DNA of 64,000 nucleotides. Source: Sediminicoccus rosea (lineage in GTDB: Bacteria; Pseudomonadota; Alphaproteobacteria; Acetobacterales; Acetobacteraceae). Shown one piece after another: positions 6,826-17,803 of the stretch. The notes under the pieces are model-generated. The model did not search any database, was not told the origin of the DNA, and was given only the letters and a program-made list of their open reading frames with translations. The number at the start of each line of letters is the position of its first letter. Positions within the stretch are counted from its first letter, which is position 1. Both the position numbers and the translations under genes were made by a program. The DNA is taken from NCBI RefSeq assembly GCF_033547095.1, contig NZ_CP137852.1:3589501-3653500 (forward strand). Reading direction: 5' to 3'.

Positions 6826-9800
6826 CGGTCAAGCCCGGGATGAAGCCGTGACCCGTCCCTCGAAGGATGCGAAGGCCATCGCGTCCTGGCGGAGCGGCGT
6901 GGTGGCGCGTGCCAGCGGGCTTTGGAAATCGCGACGGCAGGATGCGGCACTGGCTGAACTCGCGGCGGCGCTGTCCCTGTCGCCCGGGGACGTCATGCTG
7001 ACGCTGAAGCAGGCCAGCTTCCTGCGCCTGCTGGGCCGCGCGCCAGAGGCGGTCGTCATCCTGGCCGCGCTGCGCGAAGCGCATCCGGGTGACCTCGCGG
7101 TCGCGCTGGAACTCGCGCGGGCGCATCGCGACGCCCAGAATCCCGCCGCCAGCCTCGCCATGCTGGACGCGATCCTCAAGGCCGATCCCGCCCACCGCGC
7201 GGCGCTGACCGCCAAGATTGATCTTCTCTGGGCGACGCAGCGCCGCGCAGAGGCGCTGGCGGCGACCGAAGCCGCACTCGCCCTGCTGCCCAGCGACCTC
7301 GCGCTGACGCAGAAGCAGGGCGGCTTCCTGCGGCTGCTGGGCCGCGCGCCGGAGGCGGTCGGGGTCCTGGCCGCGGTGCGCGAGGCCCATCCGGATGATC
7401 TCGCACTGGCGCTCGAACTCGCACGGGCGCACCGCGACGCTGGCGACCCCGCCGCCAGCCTTGCCGTCCTGGATGCGATCCTGGCGGCCGATCCCAGGCA
7501 TCGTGCGGCGCTGAATGCCAAGATCGATCTTCTCTGGGCCAGCCAGCGCCGCACGGAAGCGCTGGCGGTGACCGAGGCCGCACTCGCCCTGATGCCAGGC
7601 GACCCCACGCTGACGCAGAAGCAAGGCGGCTTCCTGCGGCTGCTGCGCCGCGCGCCGGAGGCTGTCACGGTCCTGGCTGCGCTGCGCGAGGCTCAGCCGG
7701 CTGACCTCGCGGTGGCACTGGAACTCGCACGGGCGCTTCGCGACGCCGAGAATCCCGCCGCCAGTCTCGCGATGCTGGACAGCATCCTCGCGACCGATCC
7801 CAGGCATCGCGGGGCGCTGACCACCAAGATCGATCTTCTCTGGGCCAGCGAGCGCCGCGCGGAAGCGCTGGCGGTGACCGAAGCCGCGCTCACCCTGCTG
7901 CCAGGCGACCTCACATTGACCCACAAGCAGGGCGGCTTCCTGCGCCTGCTGGGCCGCGCGCAGGAGGCGGTCGGGGTCCTGGCCGCGCTGCGCCAGGCCC
8001 ATCCGGCCGACCTCGCGGTGGCGCTGGAACTTGCGCGGGCCCATCGAGACGCTGGTGACCATGCGGCGCATCTCGCCATGCTGGAGGCGATCCTCGCGGC
8101 CGATCCCACCCACCGCGCGGCGCTGAACGCCAGGGCCGACATGGCGATCGACCGGGAAGACATCCCCGCGCTGATCCGCCTGTGCCGGCAGGCTTTCGCC
8201 CTGGCCAGCCAACCCGACGGTGCCGCAGGTGCCGAGCCATTGGCGCGCATGCTCCCTCACCTCGACCTCTCGTCCTGGAATGACGAGATGTGGAGCTGGA
8301 TCGACGCCGTCTCCCGCAACGCGGCGGGCGTGGGCGCGGACGCGCTCTGGAAGCTCTACGGCGTGGCCGATCTGCAGGGGCTCGAGTTGCACTGCCGTCG
8401 CCTGCTCGCGGCGATCCTGGACAAGCCGGTGCTGCCCGAGGGCCTTGCCCTCCAGTTCATCCATCGCGCCTATCATGCGGGCGACCATCGCTGGCCAGCC
8501 TTGGCGTCGCTGCTCCGCGCCCGCGTGCCGGGGCCCGCCGTGCCGAGGTTCGACCTGGAGCTCGACGCGATGCAGCACGGGGCGGCGGGTGCGCTGCGCC
8601 AGCGCCGGCGCGTGGCGAACCGCCAGCCGCCGGAGATTCTGCTGATCTTCCAGCTGCTGCAGGAAGCCGGGCGCCGGGAGGCGGCACTGCGCTATCTTGC
8701 GCTCGCGCGCCGGTTCCACCCGGATCACGCCCAGCTTCGGCGGCGCCACCTGCTCGGCCTCGTCCAGAGCGGCGAGGCCGAGCGCGTGCGCGCGGAGATC
8801 GCGCAGATCCTGCAAGGGCCGCAACCGCCCTCGCAACCGGACCGCCAGGCCGCCATCGCCGCGCTGGAGGAACTCGGCGAGGCGCAGGAAGCGCTGCGGC
8901 TGATTGACGCGACGGAGGATCCAAAGGCACGCAAGCAGCTGGGCTCGATGCGGTTCCGGCTGCTGCTGCGCTTCGGCCGCCTCGACGAGGCACAGGCCAT
9001 GCTGGTGGAGCGTGCCAGCCTGGGCACGGCCAAGCGCGACATGCATTTTGGCCCGACGCTGGACGGATTGTGGATGACCGAGCTGGGCCTCAGCAGCACT
9101 GCCGAGGCCGCCTCCGATGATGCGGGAAGGCTGCTGCGGAACGGGCAGTTCATCGGGCCAAGCCTCAAGGCGCTCGATGCCCATCTTGCCCGCCTGCCGC
9201 CGCGCGGCCAGGACAGTGCCGCAGGGCCAAGCCACATCCCGCGCAGCGTCGTCCAGTACTGGAACATCGGCAAGCCGCCAGAAGCCCTGGAGGCCATCAT
9301 GCGAAGCTGGCAGGCGGCGGAAGGCTTTGCCTACCAGCTCTTCGATCGGCGCGCCGCGACGCGATTCCTGGCCGATGAGCTCGGGCCGGACTGGGCCGCT
9401 GCGTTCCGCATGGCGCGCCATCCCGCGGAGGAGAGCGATTTCTTCCGGCTCAGCTTCCTGGCCGTCAGGGGTGGGATCTATGCCGACTGCGATGACCTGC
9501 TGGTCGGCTCGCTCGACAGGCTCACGGCGGGAGCCTCGGGGCTTGTCGTCTTTCGCGAGCCCATGGGGGCGATCGCCAACAACCTCATCCTGGCCGAGCC
9601 ACGGCATCACGTCCTGGCCTATGCCGCCGTCGCGGCGAAGCAGGCCCTGCAACGGCGGGACAATGACAGCATCTGGGCCAAGACCGGGCCTGGACTGCTG
9701 ACGCGCGCCATCGCCCAGGCCTGCGAAGAGGCCGCGCGGCGCGGCGCCGATCCCGGCGTGACCATCCTGCCGCGGCACCATGCCGCGCGGCATGTGCAGT

Positions 9801-9928
9801 TCCACATCCCGCTGCCCTACAAGAAGACACGCGCCTACTGGAACGCGACGAATGTCGGCGGGCTGATGGCAGGCCTGGGCGGTCTCGTCGGGGTGGAGGC
9901 GGCAGCGGCCGGCAATGCCGCCGCGTAA
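6815..9928 (+). CDS. TPR-repeat protein fused to a GT32-like glycosyltransferase
   Basis: A 1037-aa protein. Residues ~30-450 are tandem TPR-like helical repeats arranged in ~102-residue blocks (FLRLLGRAPEAV..LAA.REAHP.DLA.ALELARAHRDA). Residues ~450-800 are further helical repeats. From about 808 a glycosyltransferase domain begins (HIPRSVVQYWNIGKPPEALE), followed by FAYQLFDRRAATRFL, then EESDFFRLSFLAVRGGIYAD and the DCDD metal/nucleotide-sugar site near residue 890. This order matches GT32 (OCH1-like, DxD) enzymes. It probably transfers a sugar to a surface polymer or protein, with the TPR part binding substrate. No signal peptide or membrane helix is visible. GTG at 6848 is an alternative start. 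Confidence 0.82.
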   Translation: MQPDGQARDEAVTRPSKDAKAIASWRSGVVARASGLWKSRRQDAALAELAAALSLSPGDVMLTLKQASFLRLLGRAPEAVVILAALREAHPGDLAVALELARAHRDAQNPAASLAMLDAILKADPAHRAALTAKIDLLWATQRRAEALAATEAALALLPSDLALTQKQGGFLRLLGRAPEAVGVLAAVREAHPDDLALALELARAHRDAGDPAASLAVLDAILAADPRHRAALNAKIDLLWASQRRTEALAVTEAALALMPGDPTLTQKQGGFLRLLRRAPEAVTVLAALREAQPADLAVALELARALRDAENPAASLAMLDSILATDPRHRGALTTKIDLLWASERRAEALAVTEAALTLLPGDLTLTHKQGGFLRLLGRAQEAVGVLAALRQAHPADLAVALELARAHRDAGDHAAHLAMLEAILAADPTHRAALNARADMAIDREDIPALIRLCRQAFALASQPDGAAGAEPLARMLPHLDLSSWNDEMWSWIDAVSRNAAGVGADALWKLYGVADLQGLELHCRRLLAAILDKPVLPEGLALQFIHRAYHAGDHRWPALASLLRARVPGPAVPRFDLELDAMQHGAAGALRQRRRVANRQPPEILLIFQLLQEAGRREAALRYLALARRFHPDHAQLRRRHLLGLVQSGEAERVRAEIAQILQGPQPPSQPDRQAAIAALEELGEAQEALRLIDATEDPKARKQLGSMRFRLLLRFGRLDEAQAMLVERASLGTAKRDMHFGPTLDGLWMTELGLSSTAEAASDDAGRLLRNGQFIGPSLKALDAHLARLPPRGQDSAAGPSHIPRSVVQYWNIGKPPEALEAIMRSWQAAEGFAYQLFDRRAATRFLADELGPDWAAAFRMARHPAEESDFFRLSFLAVRGGIYADCDDLLVGSLDRLTAGASGLVVFREPMGAIANNLILAEPRHHVLAYAAVAAKQALQRRDNDSIWAKTGPGLLTRAIAQACEEAARRGADPGVTILPRHHAARHVQFHIPLPYKKTRAYWNATNVGGLMAGLGGLVGVEAAAAGNAAA
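7001..8160 (+). repeat. Four near-identical 306-bp tandem repeats within the TPR gene
   Basis: Corresponding positions (AAGCAG..GGCTTCCTGCG) recur at 7001, 7307, 7613 and 7919, an exact period of 306 bp (102 codons, equal to three 34-residue TPR units). Identity between copies is high at the DNA level, including silent positions. This implies recent duplication or gene conversion and scope for copy-number change. Confidence 0.9.
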
Positions 9929-10090
9929 GGTCCGCGGCGCGCCCTGTTTTGCATTTTTGCATGTGGCGGCGCGCGGAGCTTGAGCGCCCCGGAAGACCTT
10001 TCAACCAGCGGATTGGTGCAACCCTGCATCGATGGTAAGGGAAGAAGAACGCGTTCATCCCTTCGCCCTCCGGATCCTGGCTGCCGGCCC

Positions 10091-10804
10091 ATGCAGACTG
10101 CGCCCACGACCCCGCTCGACCCGAACCAGGCGCAGATCCTGCTCATCGAGGATGATGCGATCCTCAGTGGCGAGCTGGTGGACATCTTCGAGGATCACGG
10201 CATCCACGCGCGCGCGATCGGCGACTGGCCGGCGGCGCTCAAGCTGCTCGAGGTGCACCAGCCCGACCTGATCCTGCTCGACCAGCGGCTGGGCGCGGTG
10301 GACACGCTCATGATGCTGCCGGCCCTCCGGAACCTGACGGCCGCGCCCATTCTCTTCCTGACCGGCAACCGCAACGAGGCCGACCGGGTGATCGGCCTGG
10401 AGCTCGGCGCCGACGACTTTCTGCTGAAGCCCATCGCGGGACGCGAGCTCGTCGCGCGCGTCAGGGCGCATCTGCGGCGCGCCATGCGCCGGCCGGCCCA
10501 TGTCACCGGCGAATGGCGCATGCTGGAGACGGAGCGCCGCCTGCTGCGGCCGGATGGTACGCCGGTACCGCTGACGGCGGCGGAATTCACCCTGCTGGCG
10601 ATCATGGCGGCCCAGCCCGGCGTGCCGATCGATCGCGACACGCTCACCCAGCAGGTGCTCCGCCGCCCCTTCCGGGCGGAGGACCGCGCGCTGGACAACC
10701 TCGTGCACCAGATCCGGCGCAAGCTTGGCCGCCGCGGCGCCGGCGAAGTGATTTCGGCCGTCCGCAACCAGGGCTACGCCTTCAGCGGCTTTCCCGAGGC
10801 CTGA
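10091..10804 (+). CDS. OmpR/PhoB-type response regulator
   Basis: A 237-aa two-domain regulator. The receiver has the acidic pocket E20-D21-D22, phosphoacceptor D64 (LILLDQRLG), T91 (LFLTG) and K113 (LLKPI). The winged-helix DNA-binding domain (residues ~135-235) ends with the usual DNLVHQIRRKLG and VRNQGYAF motifs. The ATG at 10091 is chosen because the domain begins soon after; upstream in-frame starts would add an unconserved tail. The likely partner is the kinase at 12232-14814, with a glucanase gene on the other strand between them. The pair may respond to an envelope or polysaccharide cue, but that is inference. Confidence 0.9.
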   Translation: MQTAPTTPLDPNQAQILLIEDDAILSGELVDIFEDHGIHARAIGDWPAALKLLEVHQPDLILLDQRLGAVDTLMMLPALRNLTAAPILFLTGNRNEADRVIGLELGADDFLLKPIAGRELVARVRAHLRRAMRRPAHVTGEWRMLETERRLLRPDGTPVPLTAAEFTLLAIMAAQPGVPIDRDTLTQQVLRRPFRAEDRALDNLVHQIRRKLGRRGAGEVISAVRNQGYAFSGFPEA

Positions 10805-10811
10805 TCCCCCC

Positions 10812-11996
10812 TCACAGCGACGCCATCCGGCGCTGCGCCGAAGCGGCGGCCACCGGCCCTTCCTGGCGGGCGATGCGCGCCAGCATGACCAGAGCCGCGC
10901 CGTAATAGTCGGTGGCGCGGCTGACGGTGGGGATGGCGACGCGCTGGTTGAAGCCGGTCCGCGCCTCGTAGCTGACCATGGCGACGGCCGAGACGCCGGC
11001 ATGCCCGGCATAGGGGGCCAGCGCGCCCGTGCGCAGATCGGTCCAGGCGGGCAGGCGGCCGGGCGTCGCATGGGTCCAGAAGTTCAGGGCGGCGCCCAGC
11101 GCCGGGGCCTCGCCCTCACCGGCCCAGGCCTGGAAGAGCGGCACGCGGATCGCGTCCCAGGAGAAGCGCGGCGCCCATTCGGCGGCCGGGGTCACGGTGC
11201 CGCTGCGGCGGTTCAGCTCCACCCAGTCGGCCGGCAATTCCCAGCGGCCGAAGCGGGCCACCGTCATCAGCCATTGGCCGTCCGCCTCCAGCTTCGCCCA
11301 GGCCGGGCTCGGCACCAGGCGCGCCAGAGCCCGCAGGCCGGGCGTGTTGTAGTAGGATGGGTTGAGGACGACGTGCTCAAGCTTCTCGAAGCCATAGGGG
11401 CCGGGCAGCAGCACCGTGCGGCCGGCGACCTCGCGCACGGTGAGGCGCAGGATGTCACGCGCGATGGCCTCCGCCTGGCTGCGCCAGGCGGGAACCGACC
11501 AGCGCTCGGCAGCGCGCTGCAGGGCCCAGCCGATCACGATGTCGCCATCCGTCGCGCTGTTGCTGTCACGCGGCAGCAGCGGGCTCGGCGACCAGCGCCA
11601 GGCGAAGAGGGCATCGCGCGGGCGGGAGAGATGGCCGCGGGTCCAGGCCAGCAGGCGCTCGAAGGTGGCACGGTCATTGGCCCATTCGGCCATGAGCATG
11701 GCGTAGCCCTGGCCCTCGGAATGCGAGATGTCGTTGTTGGCGGTGTCCACCACCCGGCCCTCGGCGGTGATGAAGCGGGTGCGGAAGGCGTGCCACTCGG
11801 CCAGGTCGGCCTCGGTCGCGCTGCTCTGCGGCGGGGCGGGGAGCATCGGGCCCAGCACATGGCTGCTGGCCGGCGCCAGCGCCAGGCCCGGCATCGCGGC
11901 GGCGGCGGCCATGCCCAGCATGCCGCGCAGGAAGGTGAGACGGCGAAGCGGTGCCGAAGCCTGGCTGGTGGTCTCAACTTCACTGTTCCGGGACAT
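10812..11996 (-). CDS. GH8 endo-1,4-beta-glucanase (BcsZ-like cellulase), secreted
   Basis: A 394-aa enzyme with a twin-arginine-like signal (LRRLTFLRGMLGMAAAAAMPG, about residues 16-36). The GH8 signature NDISHSEGQGYAMLMAEWAND carries the catalytic Glu, and WRWSP..PRDSNSATDGDIVIGWAL carries the DGD region that includes a conserved Asp. Size matches BcsZ, which cuts beta-glucan during cellulose export. No bcsA/bcsB genes lie in the window, so it stands alone. ATG 11996 has AGGAG nearby; the frame extends upstream without sense. It lies tail-to-tail with the regulator (10804) and head-to-head with the kinase (12232). Confidence 0.9.
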   Translation of the reverse strand: MSRNSEVETTSQASAPLRRLTFLRGMLGMAAAAAMPGLALAPASSHVLGPMLPAPPQSSATEADLAEWHAFRTRFITAEGRVVDTANNDISHSEGQGYAMLMAEWANDRATFERLLAWTRGHLSRPRDALFAWRWSPSPLLPRDSNSATDGDIVIGWALQRAAERWSVPAWRSQAEAIARDILRLTVREVAGRTVLLPGPYGFEKLEHVVLNPSYYNTPGLRALARLVPSPAWAKLEADGQWLMTVARFGRWELPADWVELNRRSGTVTPAAEWAPRFSWDAIRVPLFQAWAGEGEAPALGAALNFWTHATPGRLPAWTDLRTGALAPYAGHAGVSAVAMVSYEARTGFNQRVAIPTVSRATDYYGAALVMLARIARQEGPVAAASAQRRMASL

Positions 11997-12231
11997 CGTG
12001 ACGCTCCTGCTACCGGCGTGGAGCGCGTTGGTTCCGATGCGCTCCGGGCATCCCGGAAACTGAAGCAGGGCTGGGCGAAATACCCGTCTGGATGGTTCGG
12101 CTTTGGTTGGCAACAGATCCGGGATTTCGGCGAATTTCGCGGTTTGTCCGGCGAAAGTCGGAACTTGTCGGGCAACGTGACCTGGGGCTTCCCAAACGCG
12201 CATATAGGCCGAATGTTGGAGGGATGACGCG

Positions 12232-14814
<2,583 letters not shown>

Positions 14815-14934
14815 GCGGCGTCAGCCGCCGACATCCTGCGCACGGCGGCAGCGAAGACCTGCCCGAGACGAGAGGGGCTTGCACGGCAAGCCGAAAGCGC
14901 CCGTGCGGAGCGCGCCGCTGACGTCGTCTTCAGA

Positions 14935-14952
14935 ACGTCATCCCCGCGTCAT
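14935..14952 (+). promoter_or_regulatory. Pho-box-like direct repeat before the ugp-type operon
   Basis: ACGTCAT-CCCC-GCGTCAT: two 7-base units with an 11-base period, matching the arrangement of the PhoB box (CTGTCAT-N4-CTGTCAT) at five of seven positions in each unit. It lies 50 bases before the ABC operon start, where an activated -35 region would be. The operon content (Ugp-type transporter plus phosphoesterase) fits phosphate control. The assignment is inference. Confidence 0.5.
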
Positions 14953-15001
14953 CCGTCCGGCATGAAAGCCCGCTACGCCCCGCTGCCGAAAGGTAGGGAC
15001 T

Positions 15002-16111
15002 GTGACGGGACTGGAACTGCGCGGAATCGGCAAGGCCTTCGGCCAGACAACCGTCCTGCACAAGGTGGACCTCGCGGTCCGGCCGGGTGAATTCCTGGCG
15101 TTGCTGGGCCCTTCGGGCTGCGGCAAATCCACGCTCATGCGCATCGTCGCGGGCATCGAGGCGCCTGATCACGGCCAGGTCCTGATTGGCGGCTCCGAAC
15201 TGACGCAAGCCCATCCGGCCGCGCGCAACGTCGCCATGGTCTTCCAGAACTATGCGCTCTACCCGCATCTCACGGCAGCGCAGAACATCGCCGTGCCACT
15301 CGCCATGCGCCGGCTCTCCGCCTGGCAGCGCATGCCGCTCCTGGGCGGCCTGCTGCCGGGGGCGCGGGCGATCCGCCGCGCCATCGCGCAGGATGTGGCG
15401 CGCGTGGCGGAGCCGCTTGGCCTCGCGCATCTGCTCGCCCGCAAGCCCGCGCAGCTCTCCGGCGGGCAGCGGCAGCGCGTCGCACTCGCGCGGGCCGTGG
15501 TGCGCGATCCGAGCGTCTTCCTCCTGGACGAGCCTCTCTCCAATCTCGACGCCGCGCTGCGCAGCTCCACCCGGCGCGAGATCGTCGAGATTCATCGGCG
15601 CACCGGCGCGGCCACGCTCTACGTCACGCATGACCAGGCCGAGGCGCTGACCATGGCGGACCGCGTCGCGGTCATGCTGGCCGGGCGCATCCTGCAATGC
15701 GGCACCCCGCGCGAGGTCTACGAGCAGCCGGCCGATATCCGCGTGGCCCGCTTCCTGGGCGACCCCGCCATCAACCTGCTGCAGGCCGAGGCGGGCGAGG
15801 ATGGCATGGTGCGCCTGGAAGGGCGCACCACCGGGCTGCGAACCCGCCAGCGCGGGCCGCTGACGCTCGGCCTCCGGCCCGAGGCGCTGCAGGTGGCGGC
15901 GCAGGGCTGGCCCGCCCGCGTGGAAGCGCGCGAATACCTGGGCGAGGCCCAGCTGCTGCACACCCGCATCGGCCCGCAGCCCATCATCCTGCGCGTGCCG
16001 CCAGGCCTCGCCGAGGCACCGCTCCTGCATCTGTGCTTCGACCCGCGCGAGGCGCTGCTCTTCGGCGCCGATGGCGCGCGCGTGCCGGCGCTGGAGGTCC
16101 AGCATGCGTGA
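15002..16111 (+). CDS. ugpC: Ugp/Mal-type ABC transporter ATPase
   Basis: A 369-aa ATPase of the CUT1 class. Walker A is GPSGCGKST, the Q loop VFQNYALYPHL, signature [14 protein letters not shown], Walker B VFLLDEPLSNLD and the switch His in YVTHDQAEA. A C-terminal regulatory (TOBE-like) domain follows from ~240 (LTLGLRPEAL). It begins with GTG at 15002 behind GGTAGGG. The next gene overlaps by eight bases. With two permeases, a binding protein and a phosphoesterase it suggests import of glycerol-3-phosphate or glycerophosphodiesters; other sugars or polyols cannot be excluded. Confidence 0.85.
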   Translation: MTGLELRGIGKAFGQTTVLHKVDLAVRPGEFLALLGPSGCGKSTLMRIVAGIEAPDHGQVLIGGSELTQAHPAARNVAMVFQNYALYPHLTAAQNIAVPLAMRRLSAWQRMPLLGGLLPGARAIRRAIAQDVARVAEPLGLAHLLARKPAQLSGGQRQRVALARAVVRDPSVFLLDEPLSNLDAALRSSTRREIVEIHRRTGAATLYVTHDQAEALTMADRVAVMLAGRILQCGTPREVYEQPADIRVARFLGDPAINLLQAEAGEDGMVRLEGRTTGLRTRQRGPLTLGLRPEALQVAAQGWPARVEAREYLGEAQLLHTRIGPQPIILRVPPGLAEAPLLHLCFDPREALLFGADGARVPALEVQHA

Positions 16112-16991
16112 GCCAGGCCGCCGCGGCGAGGCGCTGGCCGGATGGCTGCTGACCACGCCCGCCGCCCTCGCCTTCCTGCTGCTGGTGCTGGCGCCGACCC
16201 TCGCCGCCGTGGCCCTCGCTTTCTCCGATTATGAGCTGGGCCAATGGCCGCCCGCCTGGATCGGCCTCGAGAATTTCCGCGAGCTCTGGACCGATCGCGG
16301 CTTCCGCACCTCCTTCGTGAACACGCTGGTCTATGTCGGCCTGGTGGCACCCCTTTCGGTGCTGGGCGGCCTCGGCCTCGCGCTGCTGATCGAGGGGGCC
16401 GCGCGCGGCCGCACCCTCTTCCGCGCGGTGTTCTTCCTGCCGGTGGTGAGCCTGACGGTCGCCATGGCCGCCGCCTGGCAATACCTGTTGCACCCCACCA
16501 TCGGCCCGGTGAACGCCGCGCTGCGCATGATCGGCGTCACGGGCCCTGCCTGGCTTTCCTCCTCCGACACGGTGCTGCTCTCGCTCGCCGCCATCGGCAT
16601 CTGGGAGGGGGTGGGCTTCAATATGGTGCTGTTCATGGCCGGCCTCACCGCCATCCCGCGCGAGCTGCGCGAGGCGGCGTTGGTCGATGGCGCGCGCGGC
16701 GGCTGGGACCGTTTCCGCCTTGTCACCTGGCCGCTGCTGGGGCCGACCACGCTCTTCGTCGTCACCATCAGCCTGATCCGTGCCGTGCGCGTCTTCGACA
16801 CGGTGGCGGTGCTGACGCGCGGCGGGCCGAACAAGGCCTCCGAGGTGCTGCTCTACACCATGTACACCGAGGGCTTCACCTTCCTCCGCCTCGGCTACTC
16901 CGCCGCGATCACGCTCGTTTTCCTGGCGATCGTCCTGGTGCTGATGCTGCTGCAGACGCGCGTGCTCGACCGGCGGGTGCATTATGGCTAG
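16104..16991 (+). CDS. ugpA: ABC transporter permease (UgpA/MalF type)
   Basis: A 295-aa inner-membrane protein with six predicted helices (first: LLTTPAALAFLLLVLAPTLAAVALAF). The EAA loop is EAALVDGARGGWDRFRLVTWPLLGPT, which contacts the ATPase. A conserved VFDTVAVLTRGGP segment follows, as in sugar and glycerol-3-phosphate permeases. Start and stop overlap both neighbours by eight bases, so the four transporter genes are one transcription unit. Confidence 0.85.
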   Translation: MREPGRRGEALAGWLLTTPAALAFLLLVLAPTLAAVALAFSDYELGQWPPAWIGLENFRELWTDRGFRTSFVNTLVYVGLVAPLSVLGGLGLALLIEGAARGRTLFRAVFFLPVVSLTVAMAAAWQYLLHPTIGPVNAALRMIGVTGPAWLSSSDTVLLSLAAIGIWEGVGFNMVLFMAGLTAIPRELREAALVDGARGGWDRFRLVTWPLLGPTTLFVVTISLIRAVRVFDTVAVLTRGGPNKASEVLLYTMYTEGFTFLRLGYSAAITLVFLAIVLVLMLLQTRVLDRRVHYG

Positions 16992-17799
16992 CGGTCTCAG
17001 GATCATGGCGCTGGCGGCGCTGGGGCTGCTCTTCATGGCGCCCTATGTCTGGATGCTCGCGGCCAGCCTGAAGGCGACGGATGAGCTGTTCCGCGCGCCC
17101 ATGGCGCTCCTGCCGGAGAGCTGGGCGGCCATCACCAATTACGGACGCGTGCTGCGCGAGGTGCCGGTCGGCCTCTACCTCTGGAACGGCCTCGTGATGT
17201 GCGGCGGCATCCTGGTCTTCCAGCTCCTCTTCGCCATCCCGGCGGGCTATGCGCTGGCGAAACTTCGCTTCGCCGGGCGGGACTGGCTCTTCGGCGCCGT
17301 CATGTTTGGCCTTCTGGTGCCGGCCCATGTGCCGGCGCTGCCGCTCTACATGGCACTCTCGGCCGGCGGCTGGCTCAACACCTATGCCGCGCTGATCGTG
17401 CCCTCCACCATCAGCGTCTTCGCGATCTTCCTGTTCCGGCAGTTCTTCCGATCGCTGCCGCAGGACCTGATCAACGCCGCCCGCCTGGACGGCATGGGCG
17501 AGGCCGCGATCGTCTGGCGCGTGGCGCTTCCCAATGCCTGGCCGGCGGCCACCGCCTTCGCGATCTTCTCCGTCGTCGCGCATTGGAATGACCTGTTCTG
17601 GCCGCTGATCGTGACCACGGGGCATGAGCGGGCGACGCCGGCGCTCGGCGTCCTCTACTTCCGCACGGAGGAGGCCGGCGACGACTTCGGCGCCCTCATG
17701 GCCGCCTGCACGATCATGACCGCCCCCCTCGTTCTCGCCTTCCTCCTGGCGCAGCGGCGCTTCGTCGAGGGCATCTCCACCACCGGCCTCAAAGGATAG
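16984..17799 (+). CDS. ugpE: ABC transporter permease (UgpE/MalG type)
   Basis: A 271-aa membrane protein with six helices, starting MASGLRIMALAALGLLFMAPYVWMLAASLK. The EAA motif reads NAARLDGMGEAAIVWRVALPNAWPA and the final helix ends at ISTTGLKG, typical of MalG/UgpE relatives. It overlaps the upstream permease by eight bases, and the binding protein follows four bases later. It forms the heterodimeric channel with the product of 16104-16991. Confidence 0.85.
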   Translation: MASGLRIMALAALGLLFMAPYVWMLAASLKATDELFRAPMALLPESWAAITNYGRVLREVPVGLYLWNGLVMCGGILVFQLLFAIPAGYALAKLRFAGRDWLFGAVMFGLLVPAHVPALPLYMALSAGGWLNTYAALIVPSTISVFAIFLFRQFFRSLPQDLINAARLDGMGEAAIVWRVALPNAWPAATAFAIFSVVAHWNDLFWPLIVTTGHERATPALGVLYFRTEEAGDDFGALMAACTIMTAPLVLAFLLAQRRFVEGISTTGLKG

Positions 17800-17803
17800 G
17801 ACC

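Noticed and set aside
7001-8160. Regular repeats considered as a CRISPR array
   Set aside because: The 306-bp units are in frame and encode TPR helices; there are no short repeats with unique spacers.
6701-9805. A 1034-codon minus-strand frame opposite the TPR-glycosyltransferase
   Set aside because: It only mirrors the repeat periodicity of the real gene and is Arg/Gln/His-rich; the GT32 motifs lie on the plus strand.
9945-9980. Loop-rich GC palindrome with TTTTGCAT repeats after the TPR gene
   Set aside because: The stem is only seven pairs around a 24-base loop with no T tract in the right place; too weak to call a terminator.
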